NCBI GenBank assembly: GCA_041395725.1 | Contig: JAWKZW010000001.1 | Coordinates: forward strand, 558,001-622,000 | Source of the DNA: Gammaproteobacteria bacterium | GTDB taxonomy: Bacteria > Pseudomonadota > Gammaproteobacteria > Pseudomonadales > Pseudohongiellaceae | Length of the DNA stretch: 64,000 nt | Direction of reading: 5' to 3' | Shown: one piece after another, positions 52,079 through 59,941 of the stretch | Layout of the letters: each line of letters starts with the position of its first letter | Numbering within the stretch: position 1 is the first letter of the stretch | Made by a program: the position numbers and the translations under genes | The notes under the pieces: model-generated | What the model saw: only the letters and a program-made list of their open reading frames with translations | The model's database searches: none | Told to the model about the DNA's origin: nothing

Positions 52079-53134
52079 TTATCTCGAAAAGGGATAGCTG
52101 CTTTTTTGTTTCGCTCTTTCTTGTGTAGTGGAAAATGTAGTAACAGGTTCCAGCTCACACAAGCTTTCGGCATACGGTGACAGATGCTCCGGTGCCAGGT
52201 GAGCATAACGCTGCACCATCCGAATATCTGACCAACCGCCTAGTTCTTGTAATACATGCATCGGGGTGCCGTTCTGAACGTGCCAGCTTGCCCAGGTGTG
52301 CCGCAAATCATGCCAGCGGAAGTTCTCTATACCAGATTGCTCCAACGCTCTGCGCCAGACTTTGGTATTGGCCCGCTTGATGGGTTTGCCATTGAAGGTA
52401 AACACGTATTTCTCATGCTTACCTAACTCACCTCTGAGCAAGACTACCGCTTCCTTGTTCAACGGTATCCCGATAGGACGTCCTGTCTTGGATTGATCCG
52501 GGTGTATCCAGGCTGCACGCCGTTCAAGATCAACCTGTGACCACTGCAAGCGCGTGACGTTGGTCTCTCTCAATCCGGTTGCCAGGGAGAACCGCACCAG
52601 GGTTTGTGTATGAGGTGGCAGGTTCGACAGGAGTGTTCTGACTTCCTCTCGCGTTAACCACCGGATACGCCTGGCCGGGTCCTTCAGCATCCGGATATGG
52701 GGTGCCCGATCAATCCATTCCCATTGCTTCACAGCGGTATTCAGAATCACTCTGACCAGTTCCAACAAGCGATTGACCGTTGCCGGTTTCACGCCAGTAT
52801 TGACCTTGGCTTCCGTGATCTGGTCGATGACCTCCCGTGTGATCTCATCCAGGAACAAATGCCCCAGGTAAGGATCAAGCCACTGGATATGACCGAGGTC
52901 ATTCACCACCGACTTGCGGGAGGTTTCTCGATACCATCTGACCGCTGCTTCTTTCCAGGTCCTTCTAGGCTTCTCACCCAGCTGGGCATTCCGCCAGTAC
53001 TGAACACGGAGCTTATCCTCAAACTCCTGTGCCAGGGGCCTGTCTACTGTTTTAGTAGAGCGTTGTATTCGAGTTCCGTCAGGTGCGGTAAAACTACACC
53101 ACCAGAAACGCGAATTCGGTCGTTTGTACAACAT
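52079..53134 (-). CDS. int: Tyrosine integrase of element D
   Basis: 351 residues from ATG 53134 (MLYKRPNSRFWWCSFTAPDG); the longer frame to 53233 lies in the excisionase gene. Same catalytic residues as in A and B. It lies 26 bp from att core 4, as in A. Confidence 0.95.
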   Translation of the reverse strand: MLYKRPNSRFWWCSFTAPDGTRIQRSTKTVDRPLAQEFEDKLRVQYWRNAQLGEKPRRTWKEAAVRWYRETSRKSVVNDLGHIQWLDPYLGHLFLDEITREVIDQITEAKVNTGVKPATVNRLLELVRVILNTAVKQWEWIDRAPHIRMLKDPARRIRWLTREEVRTLLSNLPPHTQTLVRFSLATGLRETNVTRLQWSQVDLERRAAWIHPDQSKTGRPIGIPLNKEAVVLLRGELGKHEKYVFTFNGKPIKRANTKVWRRALEQSGIENFRWHDLRHTWASWHVQNGTPMHVLQELGGWSDIRMVQRYAHLAPEHLSPYAESLCELEPVTTFSTTQERAKQKSSYPFSR

Positions 53135-53358
53135 AATGCATCTCCTACATTCTGCTGGACTTGCGACCTTGGTCGGCCAGTAGAGTAGTGTGATTGCAGG
53201 TAGAGCACAAGGTCGGCCTTGAGGAACACCCACCGGCGTCCCAGCTTGGCGGCAGGAATCTCTCCGGATTTGGCTCGCTCCCGGACGGTCTGCCAGTGGA
53301 GCTTGAGGAAATCAGCGGCTCCCAGGAGATCGAGGGTCTCATGGTTAGTAGTCTCCAT
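53044..53358 (-). CDS. xis: Excisionase of element D
   Basis: 104 residues from ATG 53358 (METTNHETLDLLGAADFLKL), full-length like A. It overlaps the integrase by 91 bp and the Rep stop by 14 bp, the same geometry as in A. Confidence 0.85.
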   Translation of the reverse strand: METTNHETLDLLGAADFLKLHWQTVRERAKSGEIPAAKLGRRWVFLKADLVLYLQSHYSTGRPRSQVQQNVGDALCCTNDRIRVSGGVVLPHLTELEYNALLKQ

Positions 53359-54685
53359 CACTTCGTTTCCTGTATTCGCGGGACACGGCCTTGTCTGCCG
53401 GATGGGGACCATCGCCTAAGGGCTTGTTCGGGCCAGCGTTGTAAAGTCGGCGTTTCTCCTCGACCTTGTTCCGGTAATAGTCGTCAAAGCTCACGCCGGT
53501 TATGTGGGATCGTCGATCATGAAAACCCTGTGCAGCCTTCAGGAACGCTTCAGAGGCTTCCCCTGCATGGGTGTAACCTTCACGGGCAGAGAACGAAGTA
53601 AGAGGACTGAGGCCGTTCACGAACAGGTGACCATCCGAGGGTGGGCGTCCTCGTTCTACCTTGTGCCGGGTTAAAAGTATTTGGCTGTTATCGTTCCAAT
53701 CAGCGCCCTGCAAGACTTCCCAGAGCGAGGAAGCCGGCCAACGGGTCTGGGTCTGATCTGCGAGGTTAGGGGCAGTGTGTTTAAGCCACTGGTTAGTGCA
53801 GTACTGCCAGAGTCCACCCAGGCAGTTTCTCAATTCCTTGTAGGACACAATATCGAGTGTCCTTAATGCAGGGCGGCGAAGTTGAAACTCAAGTCTCCAG
53901 ACGTCCTGAACGCCATCCCAGCCTGCCTGATGCCACAGAGCCTTCAGGTAGGGCCGTAGACTGTTCTTAGACTGCATTTCAATAGTCTTGTTGTAGAGTC
54001 GGGCAGAGAGATCTGCCTTGGGTGCAAATGAAATCCCAGAAAACCGACGCATGTCTGAATGCCGTGCCAGGGTTCTGGCCTTGGTGACGAATTCGGCATC
54101 GGTGATACTTTCCAGGGGGTAATCAGTGAGGAAGTCAACGCACAGATCAACCCTGGCTACATTCGGACCAGCAGTGATAACCCCCAGCACGTCGATAACC
54201 TTCTGCAAAACCTCAAGGGCAGCGTCAGGTCCATCGACCGTCAGCAGCTCACTAGAGACCTTAGCGTAAGCCATAGGCGCTTGCTTGGCGTCCTGTTTGG
54301 CGGCTTCGATCCGGAACGTGCCATCTTCCAGGATATAGGCAAAGGGATGTCGCCCATTACCTTTAACCTCAAACACATGCTTCTTAACAAGGAATTGGGC
54401 CAGGTTGACGCTTGAGGCGCTGGTGGACTGTGCCATCTTCTTGAGTTTGGTCAGCCGGATGGACGACTCGTCGGATAAATGGCCCTGATAGGTCAGGTAC
54501 AGGCTATCAATACCGGTACGGAGAATCCGGGTATTACGGGAATCAATGCAATTAGAGGGTACTGTGTTACTAGACTGCGTACCCTTTCCAGAACCACCAT
54601 CAGGGGCGGGCCGGTGCTGCGGGGCAGCATCCCGCGCCGCCCTTGCGTTGGGATTTTGGTCGTGATTGTGGCTGTCAGATTTCAT
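53345..54685 (-). CDS. rep: Replication initiator (Rep_trans/RstA-like) of element D
   Basis: 446 residues from ATG 54685 (ribosome site AAAGGAGC). The N-terminal part is essentially the same as in A, while the middle (VDGPDAALEVLQKVIDVLGV and the 290-400 region) is closer to B in places. The R-x-D-x-C-x-D motif is intact. The pattern suggests mosaic exchange among the three elements. Confidence 0.75.
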   Translation of the reverse strand: MKSDSHNHDQNPNARAARDAAPQHRPAPDGGSGKGTQSSNTVPSNCIDSRNTRILRTGIDSLYLTYQGHLSDESSIRLTKLKKMAQSTSASSVNLAQFLVKKHVFEVKGNGRHPFAYILEDGTFRIEAAKQDAKQAPMAYAKVSSELLTVDGPDAALEVLQKVIDVLGVITAGPNVARVDLCVDFLTDYPLESITDAEFVTKARTLARHSDMRRFSGISFAPKADLSARLYNKTIEMQSKNSLRPYLKALWHQAGWDGVQDVWRLEFQLRRPALRTLDIVSYKELRNCLGGLWQYCTNQWLKHTAPNLADQTQTRWPASSLWEVLQGADWNDNSQILLTRHKVERGRPPSDGHLFVNGLSPLTSFSAREGYTHAGEASEAFLKAAQGFHDRRSHITGVSFDDYYRNKVEEKRRLYNAGPNKPLGDGPHPADKAVSREYRKRSDGDY

Positions 54686-54835
54686 CGTAAAGCTCCTTTG
54701 AGTAGGGAGCTCATACAATGTGCAGCCAGGACGAGCCAAAAAAGCTACAGACTAAGCCGAAGAGGCAGGGAAAATGGATTGGCCCATTTAATTGCTAATT
54801 GCAATCAAGCAGTTACAAGAAGGTTCAACTTGCAG

Positions 54836-55597
54836 CTAATCAGGCTGTTCGTCGCTATTCTTCCCCCTTGGACGTCCCTTTTTCTTCACGTTTACAGGGG
54901 CCACTTCACCAAGCCATTTCCTAACCGTGCGCGCATCGTAATGTGAAGCGCCGGAATATCTCCTTATGACTTCATCATCGGCCATGGCTGTGATGGTTCG
55001 ATCCGGGTGTTCCTTCCAGAGTTGAGTAGCCATTTGTTGGGCACACAACTTGGCTATCTGGCTCGCCCGCGTTGGAATTGCCTCTTCGGTTGATGGAGAG
55101 GGCTGACTGTCTTCACCACTAGATTCTTCAGGTAACCGGAATACAAGAGAAAAACCGTCCGGTTCATCAGGCTCCTGGTGCTGTGCCCAGAACGCCCTGG
55201 TGCCAAACTCAGGCATCTCAAAGGAATACTTCCACCCAGGAGGGAACCAGAATTCAGGCAGAGGTATCGCCATACTCTCGCACCATTCCTGAAATTCCTG
55301 TCTGGATATGGAAGCCCACTGCAATAACTTCCGGTTGTACCGAACGCCATGGATGCAAGCATAGACGTCATCGAGGTGGGTTCGAATATAAAATCGAGGG
55401 TCAGCCTTTGAGTCAGAAGGACGCTTGGCAAGGGTCAGTGTCTCGCAAAAGACCTCTCCATTGAGCACAGCTTTGACCAAGAGCCGAGCATAGTCTTTTG
55501 CAAGTAGTGGCAGCTTGATCCGATAACTGTCAGGATCATAACCAGCCCAACGATGGGCTATATCCCAAATGGATAACGAATCAGAGAGTAACGGCAT
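54836..55597 (-). CDS. Conserved element protein with C-terminal HTH (element D)
   Basis: 253 residues, the D copy of the protein at 34294. The 3' part and the intergenic region to rep are identical to A over several hundred bases, whereas the 5' part differs at scattered positions. Function unknown; the C-terminal YDARTVRKWLGEVAPVN and basic tail suggest DNA binding. Confidence 0.75.
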   Translation of the reverse strand: MPLLSDSLSIWDIAHRWAGYDPDSYRIKLPLLAKDYARLLVKAVLNGEVFCETLTLAKRPSDSKADPRFYIRTHLDDVYACIHGVRYNRKLLQWASISRQEFQEWCESMAIPLPEFWFPPGWKYSFEMPEFGTRAFWAQHQEPDEPDGFSLVFRLPEESSGEDSQPSPSTEEAIPTRASQIAKLCAQQMATQLWKEHPDRTITAMADDEVIRRYSGASHYDARTVRKWLGEVAPVNVKKKGRPRGKNSDEQPD

Positions 55598-55642
55598 TTA
55601 TAGAATACTAAGGAGGATATGGAAAGCATCCAGTCTCACGTA

Positions 55643-56248
55643 CTACGTGTTGATGCTGCACAGATGTTTTATTGTCTTCGCATGTTCTTTACCTACCAAC
55701 CCAACATCCTGATGAAAACGGAAACCGGATCTTTTAACTTTAGCTGCCTCCAGGGACTTCTTTGCCTCGGAGCCATCTTTATTGATTAGTGCCTTGGAAG
55801 CGTGCCATTTGAAGTGATCCAACGGAAACATAAGCCGATCTACGTGAGCATCAAGAACATCTAGAGCATTGGCATACTCGTCTTCAATTTCTTTTGTTGC
55901 AACCAGATAGGGATAGTCAAGGTACACTTGGGTCAGATGATTTGGAAATTCTTTCTCTCTTTCGAGTATTTCCTTGTAAGTAACAACACACTTGTCGAGA
56001 TCACCTAGAGCGATGAATGCATTCGCCCTCGCCAGCAGAGCCCGAACATCTTCAAATCGACTTTCTCTCGAAGTGAAGTATTCATCTACCAAACGAAGCG
56101 AAATCTCTGGGTGCTTCTCAGACAAGGTTAGTGCTTGAATCACCAAATACTGATCTCTTTGCGTTCGTGCACGTTTCAATTTCGAATAAAAAAGCTCTTC
56201 GATCGATTTGTTCCAATCCTTATTTCTATACCAATCGGAGGATGACAC
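55643..56248 (-). CDS. Element D cargo, TPR-like helical protein
   Basis: 201 residues, MSSSDWYRNKDWNKSIEELF.... Repeated helix pairs (DVRALLARANAFIALGDLDK, CVVTYKEILEREKEFPNHLT) look like TPRs. It fills the variable cargo slot. Upstream, CCGCACCTAACGCCC (near 56333-56347) has the form of a cassette boundary on the minus strand (GGGCGTTAGG). Confidence 0.6.
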   Translation of the reverse strand: MSSSDWYRNKDWNKSIEELFYSKLKRARTQRDQYLVIQALTLSEKHPEISLRLVDEYFTSRESRFEDVRALLARANAFIALGDLDKCVVTYKEILEREKEFPNHLTQVYLDYPYLVATKEIEDEYANALDVLDAHVDRLMFPLDHFKWHASKALINKDGSEAKKSLEAAKVKRSGFRFHQDVGLVGKEHAKTIKHLCSINT

Positions 56249-56282
56249 GGTGATCCCTAAAGTGAACTAGCTCAGAGCATTG

Positions 56283-56400
56283 GTGCGGGGTCTGCACGCA
56301 GCAAAATTCAGGACGGGAGTAATTCAGATTGAGACCGCACCTAACGCCCTCTGAAATTGTGGTGATTCTATCCTCCAATGGGAAGCAAAGCGAGAATCAA
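56283..56400 (-). repeat. Possible attC-like site next to element D cargo
   Basis: GGTGCGGGGTCT (56283) and AGACCGCACC pair with a 2-base bulge, next to CCTAACGCCC; further right GATTCTATCC and GAGAATC pair. Minus reading GGGCGTTAGGTGC is a good cassette junction. The full attC is uncertain. Confidence 0.4.
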
Positions 56401-56515
56401 AGGTAAGCCGACTCTAGGTGAACAATCTTGTGATTCAAAACTCGACATTGAGAATGTAGTAAAAAATGAGCTAATACACACTCAATTACGTGTAAATGAG
56501 GGTAATTTTGAAACC

Positions 56516-56568
56516 GACCAAGGCCGTAAGTCATTGTTATTAAGATATTTATAACCTTACGGGTAAAT
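56516..56568 (+). repeat. Conserved 53-bp right arm of element D
   Basis: GACCAAGGCCGTAAGTCATT... to GGGTAAAT, matching the arms of A and B in length and most bases and ending exactly at the att core. Confidence 0.85.
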
Positions 56569-56613
56569 CTTCGAACCAGTTGGTCGGGAGCTCGAATCTC
56601 TCCGGGCGTGCCA
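56569..56613 (+). other. tRNA-Arg att core, copy 5 (right edge)
   Basis: 45-bp core with one change (GAGCTCG for GAGTTCG in the T-loop). It is followed by a left arm like that of element C. Confidence 0.9.
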
Positions 56614-56639
56614 TTTTCCAAAGGCCTAATCGAAAATCC

Positions 56640-56668
56640 GATTGTCCCATAGAGTCCAAATTGCCCCA
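56640..56668 (+). promoter_or_regulatory. C-type left arm after att core 5
   Basis: GATTGTCCCA (56640) and AATTGCCCCA (56659), 19 bp apart, as at 43074/43093, preceded by the same TCGAAAAT. It suggests that a remnant of a further C-type element lies to the right. Confidence 0.55.
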
Positions 56669-56709
56669 AACAACAGTAAACTCGAAGCCAGGTTACTCTG
56701 ACATTGGGT

Positions 56710-56916
56710 TTACCTGTTAACGTTGTCTTTCGTACTTGAGTCCGGATTATCTCTCACATATTTTCGCCGATTCACAGTGATCACATGGGTGCCGGGATGC
56801 TTTCCGGCTTCTACTTCCTTGACGACTTTGGTCCGAGGAATATTTTTCCTACTTCCTATGTCGTAATGCTCATTTCGGCCATTTGCTCCGTCTTGCCTGC
56901 CTCTTATCTTAGTCAT
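56710..56916 (-). CDS. DUF3892-like small protein
   Basis: 68 residues from ATG 56916 (MTKIRGRQDGANGRNEHYDI). NEHYDIGSRKNIPRTKVVKE, then GTHVITVNRRKYVRDNPDSS fits DUF3892, a short beta-rich protein of unknown function. It overlaps the end of the next gene by a few bases, forming a two-gene unit. No integrase follows, so this may be cargo left by a lost element. Confidence 0.7.
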   Translation of the reverse strand: MTKIRGRQDGANGRNEHYDIGSRKNIPRTKVVKEVEAGKHPGTHVITVNRRKYVRDNPDSSTKDNVNR

Positions 56917-56927
56917 GTTTCTATCCT

Positions 56928-57140
56928 CTACTTGCGATGGCATGCGTTACAACAGTAGTAACAGCCATCTACATTGGAGTAAAACCTACGCGCTTCTACC
57001 ATCGCTCCGGAACAGGAATAATGGTTTCCGAGCTGAAGCTGATTCACCGAATCTGGTAGTCGAATACAGCTCGCATCTAAGTTATGAACTTCGTGCTCAC
57101 CTGTAGGTTGTGCATTCCGATTCACAATGAACCTATCCAT
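56928..57140 (-). CDS. Small Cys/His protein, partner of the DUF3892 gene
   Basis: 70 residues: MDRFIVNRNAQPTGEHEVHN, LGNHYSCSGAMVEARRF, YSNVDGCYYCCNACHRK. The C-x2-CC-x2-CH cluster suggests zinc binding. I recall similar small proteins beside DUF3892 genes. The gene ends 11 bp before the DUF3892 start and in the same direction. Confidence 0.65.
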   Translation of the reverse strand: MDRFIVNRNAQPTGEHEVHNLDASCIRLPDSVNQLQLGNHYSCSGAMVEARRFYSNVDGCYYCCNACHRK

Positions 57141-57779
57141 TCAATTTCTCCATTTAATAAACAAAAGTATTGGTACCTCGCTAGACGCAAGGATCTCAAA
57201 GAGTAAACTGAGCAAAGGAGAGAGTGAATTTGTACTATTGATTAACTGTGGCCAATTATCTATATTACAAACTCGCTAGAGGTCACCGCCAAGGAGATGT
57301 TTAGTGAATCCGACCCGCCTATTGGTTGCATCCAAGAGGCGGGTTTTTTCTAGCAATCCTGCTTTACGTAACCTTTCTCACCGTGGATGTAGAAACCCAT
57401 CATATGGTAGTTACTTCTACATTCCAGCACAAGATAATGCGGTTTCTGTACTATTGCAAGTACGTAACCTGTGTAGAACTTGTGGGTAAATAGCTCAGAA
57501 ATAGCCTGGCGATTTTATCTTTAGAAATATCAGCTAGTTATGACACACGGGGTCTGTATACATTTACAGTAGAATTTGTTCTAAAATTGATCGAAAAGCT
57601 GACAATCTACTTTGTAGGTTTAGTGATTTCGGGTTTTCCCCAGACATATCTTTTCGCGAAACGATTCTGCGAGTCATAGAAGAACCCAAACCTAATTTCG
57701 AAATTTAGCGATTTATCTATACATTTGCTAAACAGACACCAGTCTCGGAGTCTTCACAAGACTAGATTGAAGTAGATAA
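57141..57779. other. Intergenic region with one terminator
   Basis: No supported gene in about 640 AT-rich bases. The only clear element is the terminator at 57313. This is the boundary between the mobile array and chromosome-like genes. Confidence 0.5.
57313..57349 (+). terminator. Rho-independent terminator-like hairpin
   Basis: ACCCGCCT-ATTGGTTGCATCCAAG-AGGCGGGT followed by TTTTT. It is oriented to stop plus-strand transcription; what it terminates is unclear. Confidence 0.7.
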
Positions 57780-58580
57780 TCATTTCTGGAATGGCTGGGC
57801 TAGTATAGAAAATAAGTGGGTGCTGCCAGTATCTTGAAATCCACTGATGCCAATTTCCATCATGTCGTGTCCAGCCTGGGGCTGGGCCTTATAGGTAGTA
57901 AAAAGCCTATCCCACCAGGGGAAATTGAATCCGAAATTATGATTGTGTTCGACATTGTCGGTCGAGTGATGAACCCGATGCATGTCCGGCGTGACAATCA
58001 AGAGTCGCAGCCATCGGTCAATTTTTTGTGGAATCCTGATATTGCTGTGGTTAAACATAGACGTCGCATTAAGTAATAGCTCGGCGACAATCACGGCACT
58101 GATCTGCGGCCCGGTAACTAAAATAAGTGCAAACTTGATTAGACTGGAAAGTAATATGGAAACCGGATGAAAGCGATTACCCGTGGTTACGTCATAGTCA
58201 GGATCCGTATGGTGCATACGATGAAGCTTCCAGAGCGGGGGAACCGCATGGAACAGTCGATGCTGAAAATAGATTACCAGATCAAACAGTAGCAGAAAGA
58301 GTACAAATTCCAGCCAGGCAGGCAGGCTCAGCAGAGTAAACATCCCCAGATTTTTTTCCTGAGCCAGCAATGCCCCGGCAACTCCGGCGAAAGGGATTAC
58401 CGTTCTCGCCAGAGCCGTGTTGAGAATGCTGATGGAAATATTACTTAGCCAGCGCTGTGGTTTCGAGAAATTCAGCTTGCGCCTGGGAAAGTAGACTTCG
58501 CAAACAGCCAGGATTCCAAACAGGCATAGAAACACACCCAACCTGAGAAGGCTCTCCACTTGCATGGTCAATGCATTCAT
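57780..58580 (-). CDS. Sterol desaturase/fatty acid hydroxylase family protein
   Basis: 266 residues. The di-iron histidine set is present: HRLFH (107-111), HRMHH (120-124), and HRVHH (201-205) with HNHNFG after it. About four membrane segments surround it. Members hydroxylate or desaturate lipids in the inner membrane; the substrate cannot be told. It starts 24 bp after the full-length methyltransferase stop and is probably in one operon with it. Confidence 0.85.
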   Translation of the reverse strand: MNALTMQVESLLRLGVFLCLFGILAVCEVYFPRRKLNFSKPQRWLSNISISILNTALARTVIPFAGVAGALLAQEKNLGMFTLLSLPAWLEFVLFLLLFDLVIYFQHRLFHAVPPLWKLHRMHHTDPDYDVTTGNRFHPVSILLSSLIKFALILVTGPQISAVIVAELLLNATSMFNHSNIRIPQKIDRWLRLLIVTPDMHRVHHSTDNVEHNHNFGFNFPWWDRLFTTYKAQPQAGHDMMEIGISGFQDTGSTHLFSILAQPFQK

Positions 58581-58603
58581 CTGTCTGCCGCCGTTCCCTG
58601 CAT

Positions 58604-59380
58604 CTAAAGAGGCTTCCTGGCTATGAATGCATAGCCATAGACTTCAAACTGCCGGGCATTTTTTTCTCCCGACGCGCCACCGAAGGTATCGATTGCCTCA
58701 CCGACCGCAACGTTTTCGAACCCCGCATCGGAAAGCATTTTTTCCCAGCCTGCACACGGCAGGCCACCGGCGATTCAGGCGGTCCAGAGATCGATGTTCT
58801 CCAGCGCCGCCTGGGGAACCGGCTTACTGTTGGCGATATCGGCGAACTGCAGGTGGCCACCGGGTCGAAGTACTCGCAGGATTTCCTGAAAGACCCGAAG
58901 CTTGTCGTTACACAGGTTTATGACACCATTACTGATGACTACGTCGGCCCAGCCGTCTTCGACCGGCATCTCTTCAAGTAAGCCTTTGCGAAATACTACG
59001 TTGTCAAAACCAATTTCAACCTTGGTCGCCGAGGCTTTTTCAAGCATTTCATCGGTCATATCAACACCGATGACCTGACCGTCTGTGCCTACCATGCTGG
59101 CAGCCACGAAGGCATCAAAGCCTGCTCCGGATCCGGCATCAACGACTTTTTCCCCTGGCTCGAGCCGGCGAGTGGAAAAGGGATTGGCTACCCCGGCGAA
59201 GGATTCAACTGCCGACTCCGGCAACTTATCAATTCCGTAATCATCATAGCCAAGCCGACTGGCAAGGTATCTTCCGGTATGAAAGTGGAATTCAGCATCA
59301 GGGGTTAGAGCTACCTCGCGGTATTTACACCTGACCTGATCCCGCAGGGCTTCATCGTCCAGCAGTATTTTCTGAGACAT
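58604..59380 (-). CDS. ArsM-like SAM methyltransferase, candidate selenoprotein
   Basis: 258 residues if TGA 58775-58777 is read as residue 202. The SAM motif is VVDAGSGAGFDAF (79-91), followed by acidic GVDMTD. Cys157 lies in NGVINLCNDK, a conserved place in arsenite methyltransferase-like enzymes. After the TGA the same frame continues IAGGLPCAGWEKMLSDAGFE, NVAVGEAIDTFGG... to YGYAFIARKPL and TAG at 58604. In relatives the residue before IAGGL/IAGAL is a conserved Cys, so TGA stands exactly at a thiol position. A stem-loop starts 10 nt after the TGA. The start has the ribosome site AAGGAG, 14 bp after the DsrE gene. If not decoded, the product would be a 201-residue truncated protein. No sel genes are in the window. 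Confidence 0.75.
58746..58766 (-). promoter_or_regulatory. Candidate bacterial SECIS stem-loop
   Basis: On the minus strand GCCUGC-CGUGU-GCAGGC, extendable by two G-U pairs. The loop starts 16 nt after the UGA and has G as second base; both fit the published bacterial SECIS pattern (short apical loop with early G, 16-37 nt from UGA). It lies fully inside the coding region. Confidence 0.6.
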
Positions 59381-59394
59381 GATTTACTCCTTGG

Positions 59395-59775
59395 TTAGGC
59401 AAGAACTTTACCACCACTTGCAAGGTATTCCATGCTGCGTGGGGCACCTGCTATTTCAACCCCTTCAATTAAATCGTCTGCGGTGATGTTCTTGGCTTTT
59501 GCACAGGCCGGGCAAAGCCAGATCTTACCGCCATTGGTAATAAACGCATCCAAAAGAACAGATGCTGGCTCATAACCATCGGCACTGACGTTATCCGCAC
59601 CACCTTTTATGCAGAGTTCGGAGGCTGAAGATGTAGCAAATATAACAGCTTCGTTATTCTTGGATGCAGTAACCGCGAGAATCAGGGAAATTGTCGCCTT
59701 TTCCGGATCATTAGAGCCATGTTCGCAGTTTATCAGGAATTTTTGGGGCAAAGATGAAGTGGTTTCGATACTCAT
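59395..59775 (-). CDS. DsrE/F-like protein
   Basis: 126 residues: FLINCEHGSNDPEKATISLI, ASELCIKGGADNVSADGYEP, then NGGKIWLCPACAKAKNITAD with Cys88-x-x-Cys91. The DsrE fold is used in sulfur relay and persulfide or selenide handling. It is followed by the methyltransferase gene (14 bp). The pairing with a thiol/selenol methyltransferase suggests a role in chalcogen or arsenic chemistry, which is inference. Confidence 0.8.
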   Translation of the reverse strand: MSIETTSSLPQKFLINCEHGSNDPEKATISLILAVTASKNNEAVIFATSSASELCIKGGADNVSADGYEPASVLLDAFITNGGKIWLCPACAKAKNITADDLIEGVEIAGAPRSMEYLASGGKVLA

Positions 59776-59941
59776 GAATTTGGTTTCCAGTGTGCAAACT
59801 TACAGTAAAATCAGTTGCCAGGAGGGTATGGTAGCCAATAAGCGGTTTTTAGCTTGAAATTACTCTGGAGAAACCCTGATGAATTCATGGATTTCCGGCA
59901 ATACGCCCAATTTCAATAAAGAGTAGCGAGTTAAGGGGACA
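59776..59941. promoter_or_regulatory. Divergent promoter region
   Basis: 166 bp between the dsrE-methyltransferase operon and the CadC-like regulator gene, transcribed away from each other. It should hold both promoters and the regulator's binding sites; no clear repeat is seen. Confidence 0.5.

Noticed and set aside
56397..56669. 90-codon minus-strand open frame across att core 5
   Set aside because: It runs through the conserved right arm and the tRNA-like core; similar frames appear at other cores (for example 42984-43346) because the repeated sequence itself is open.
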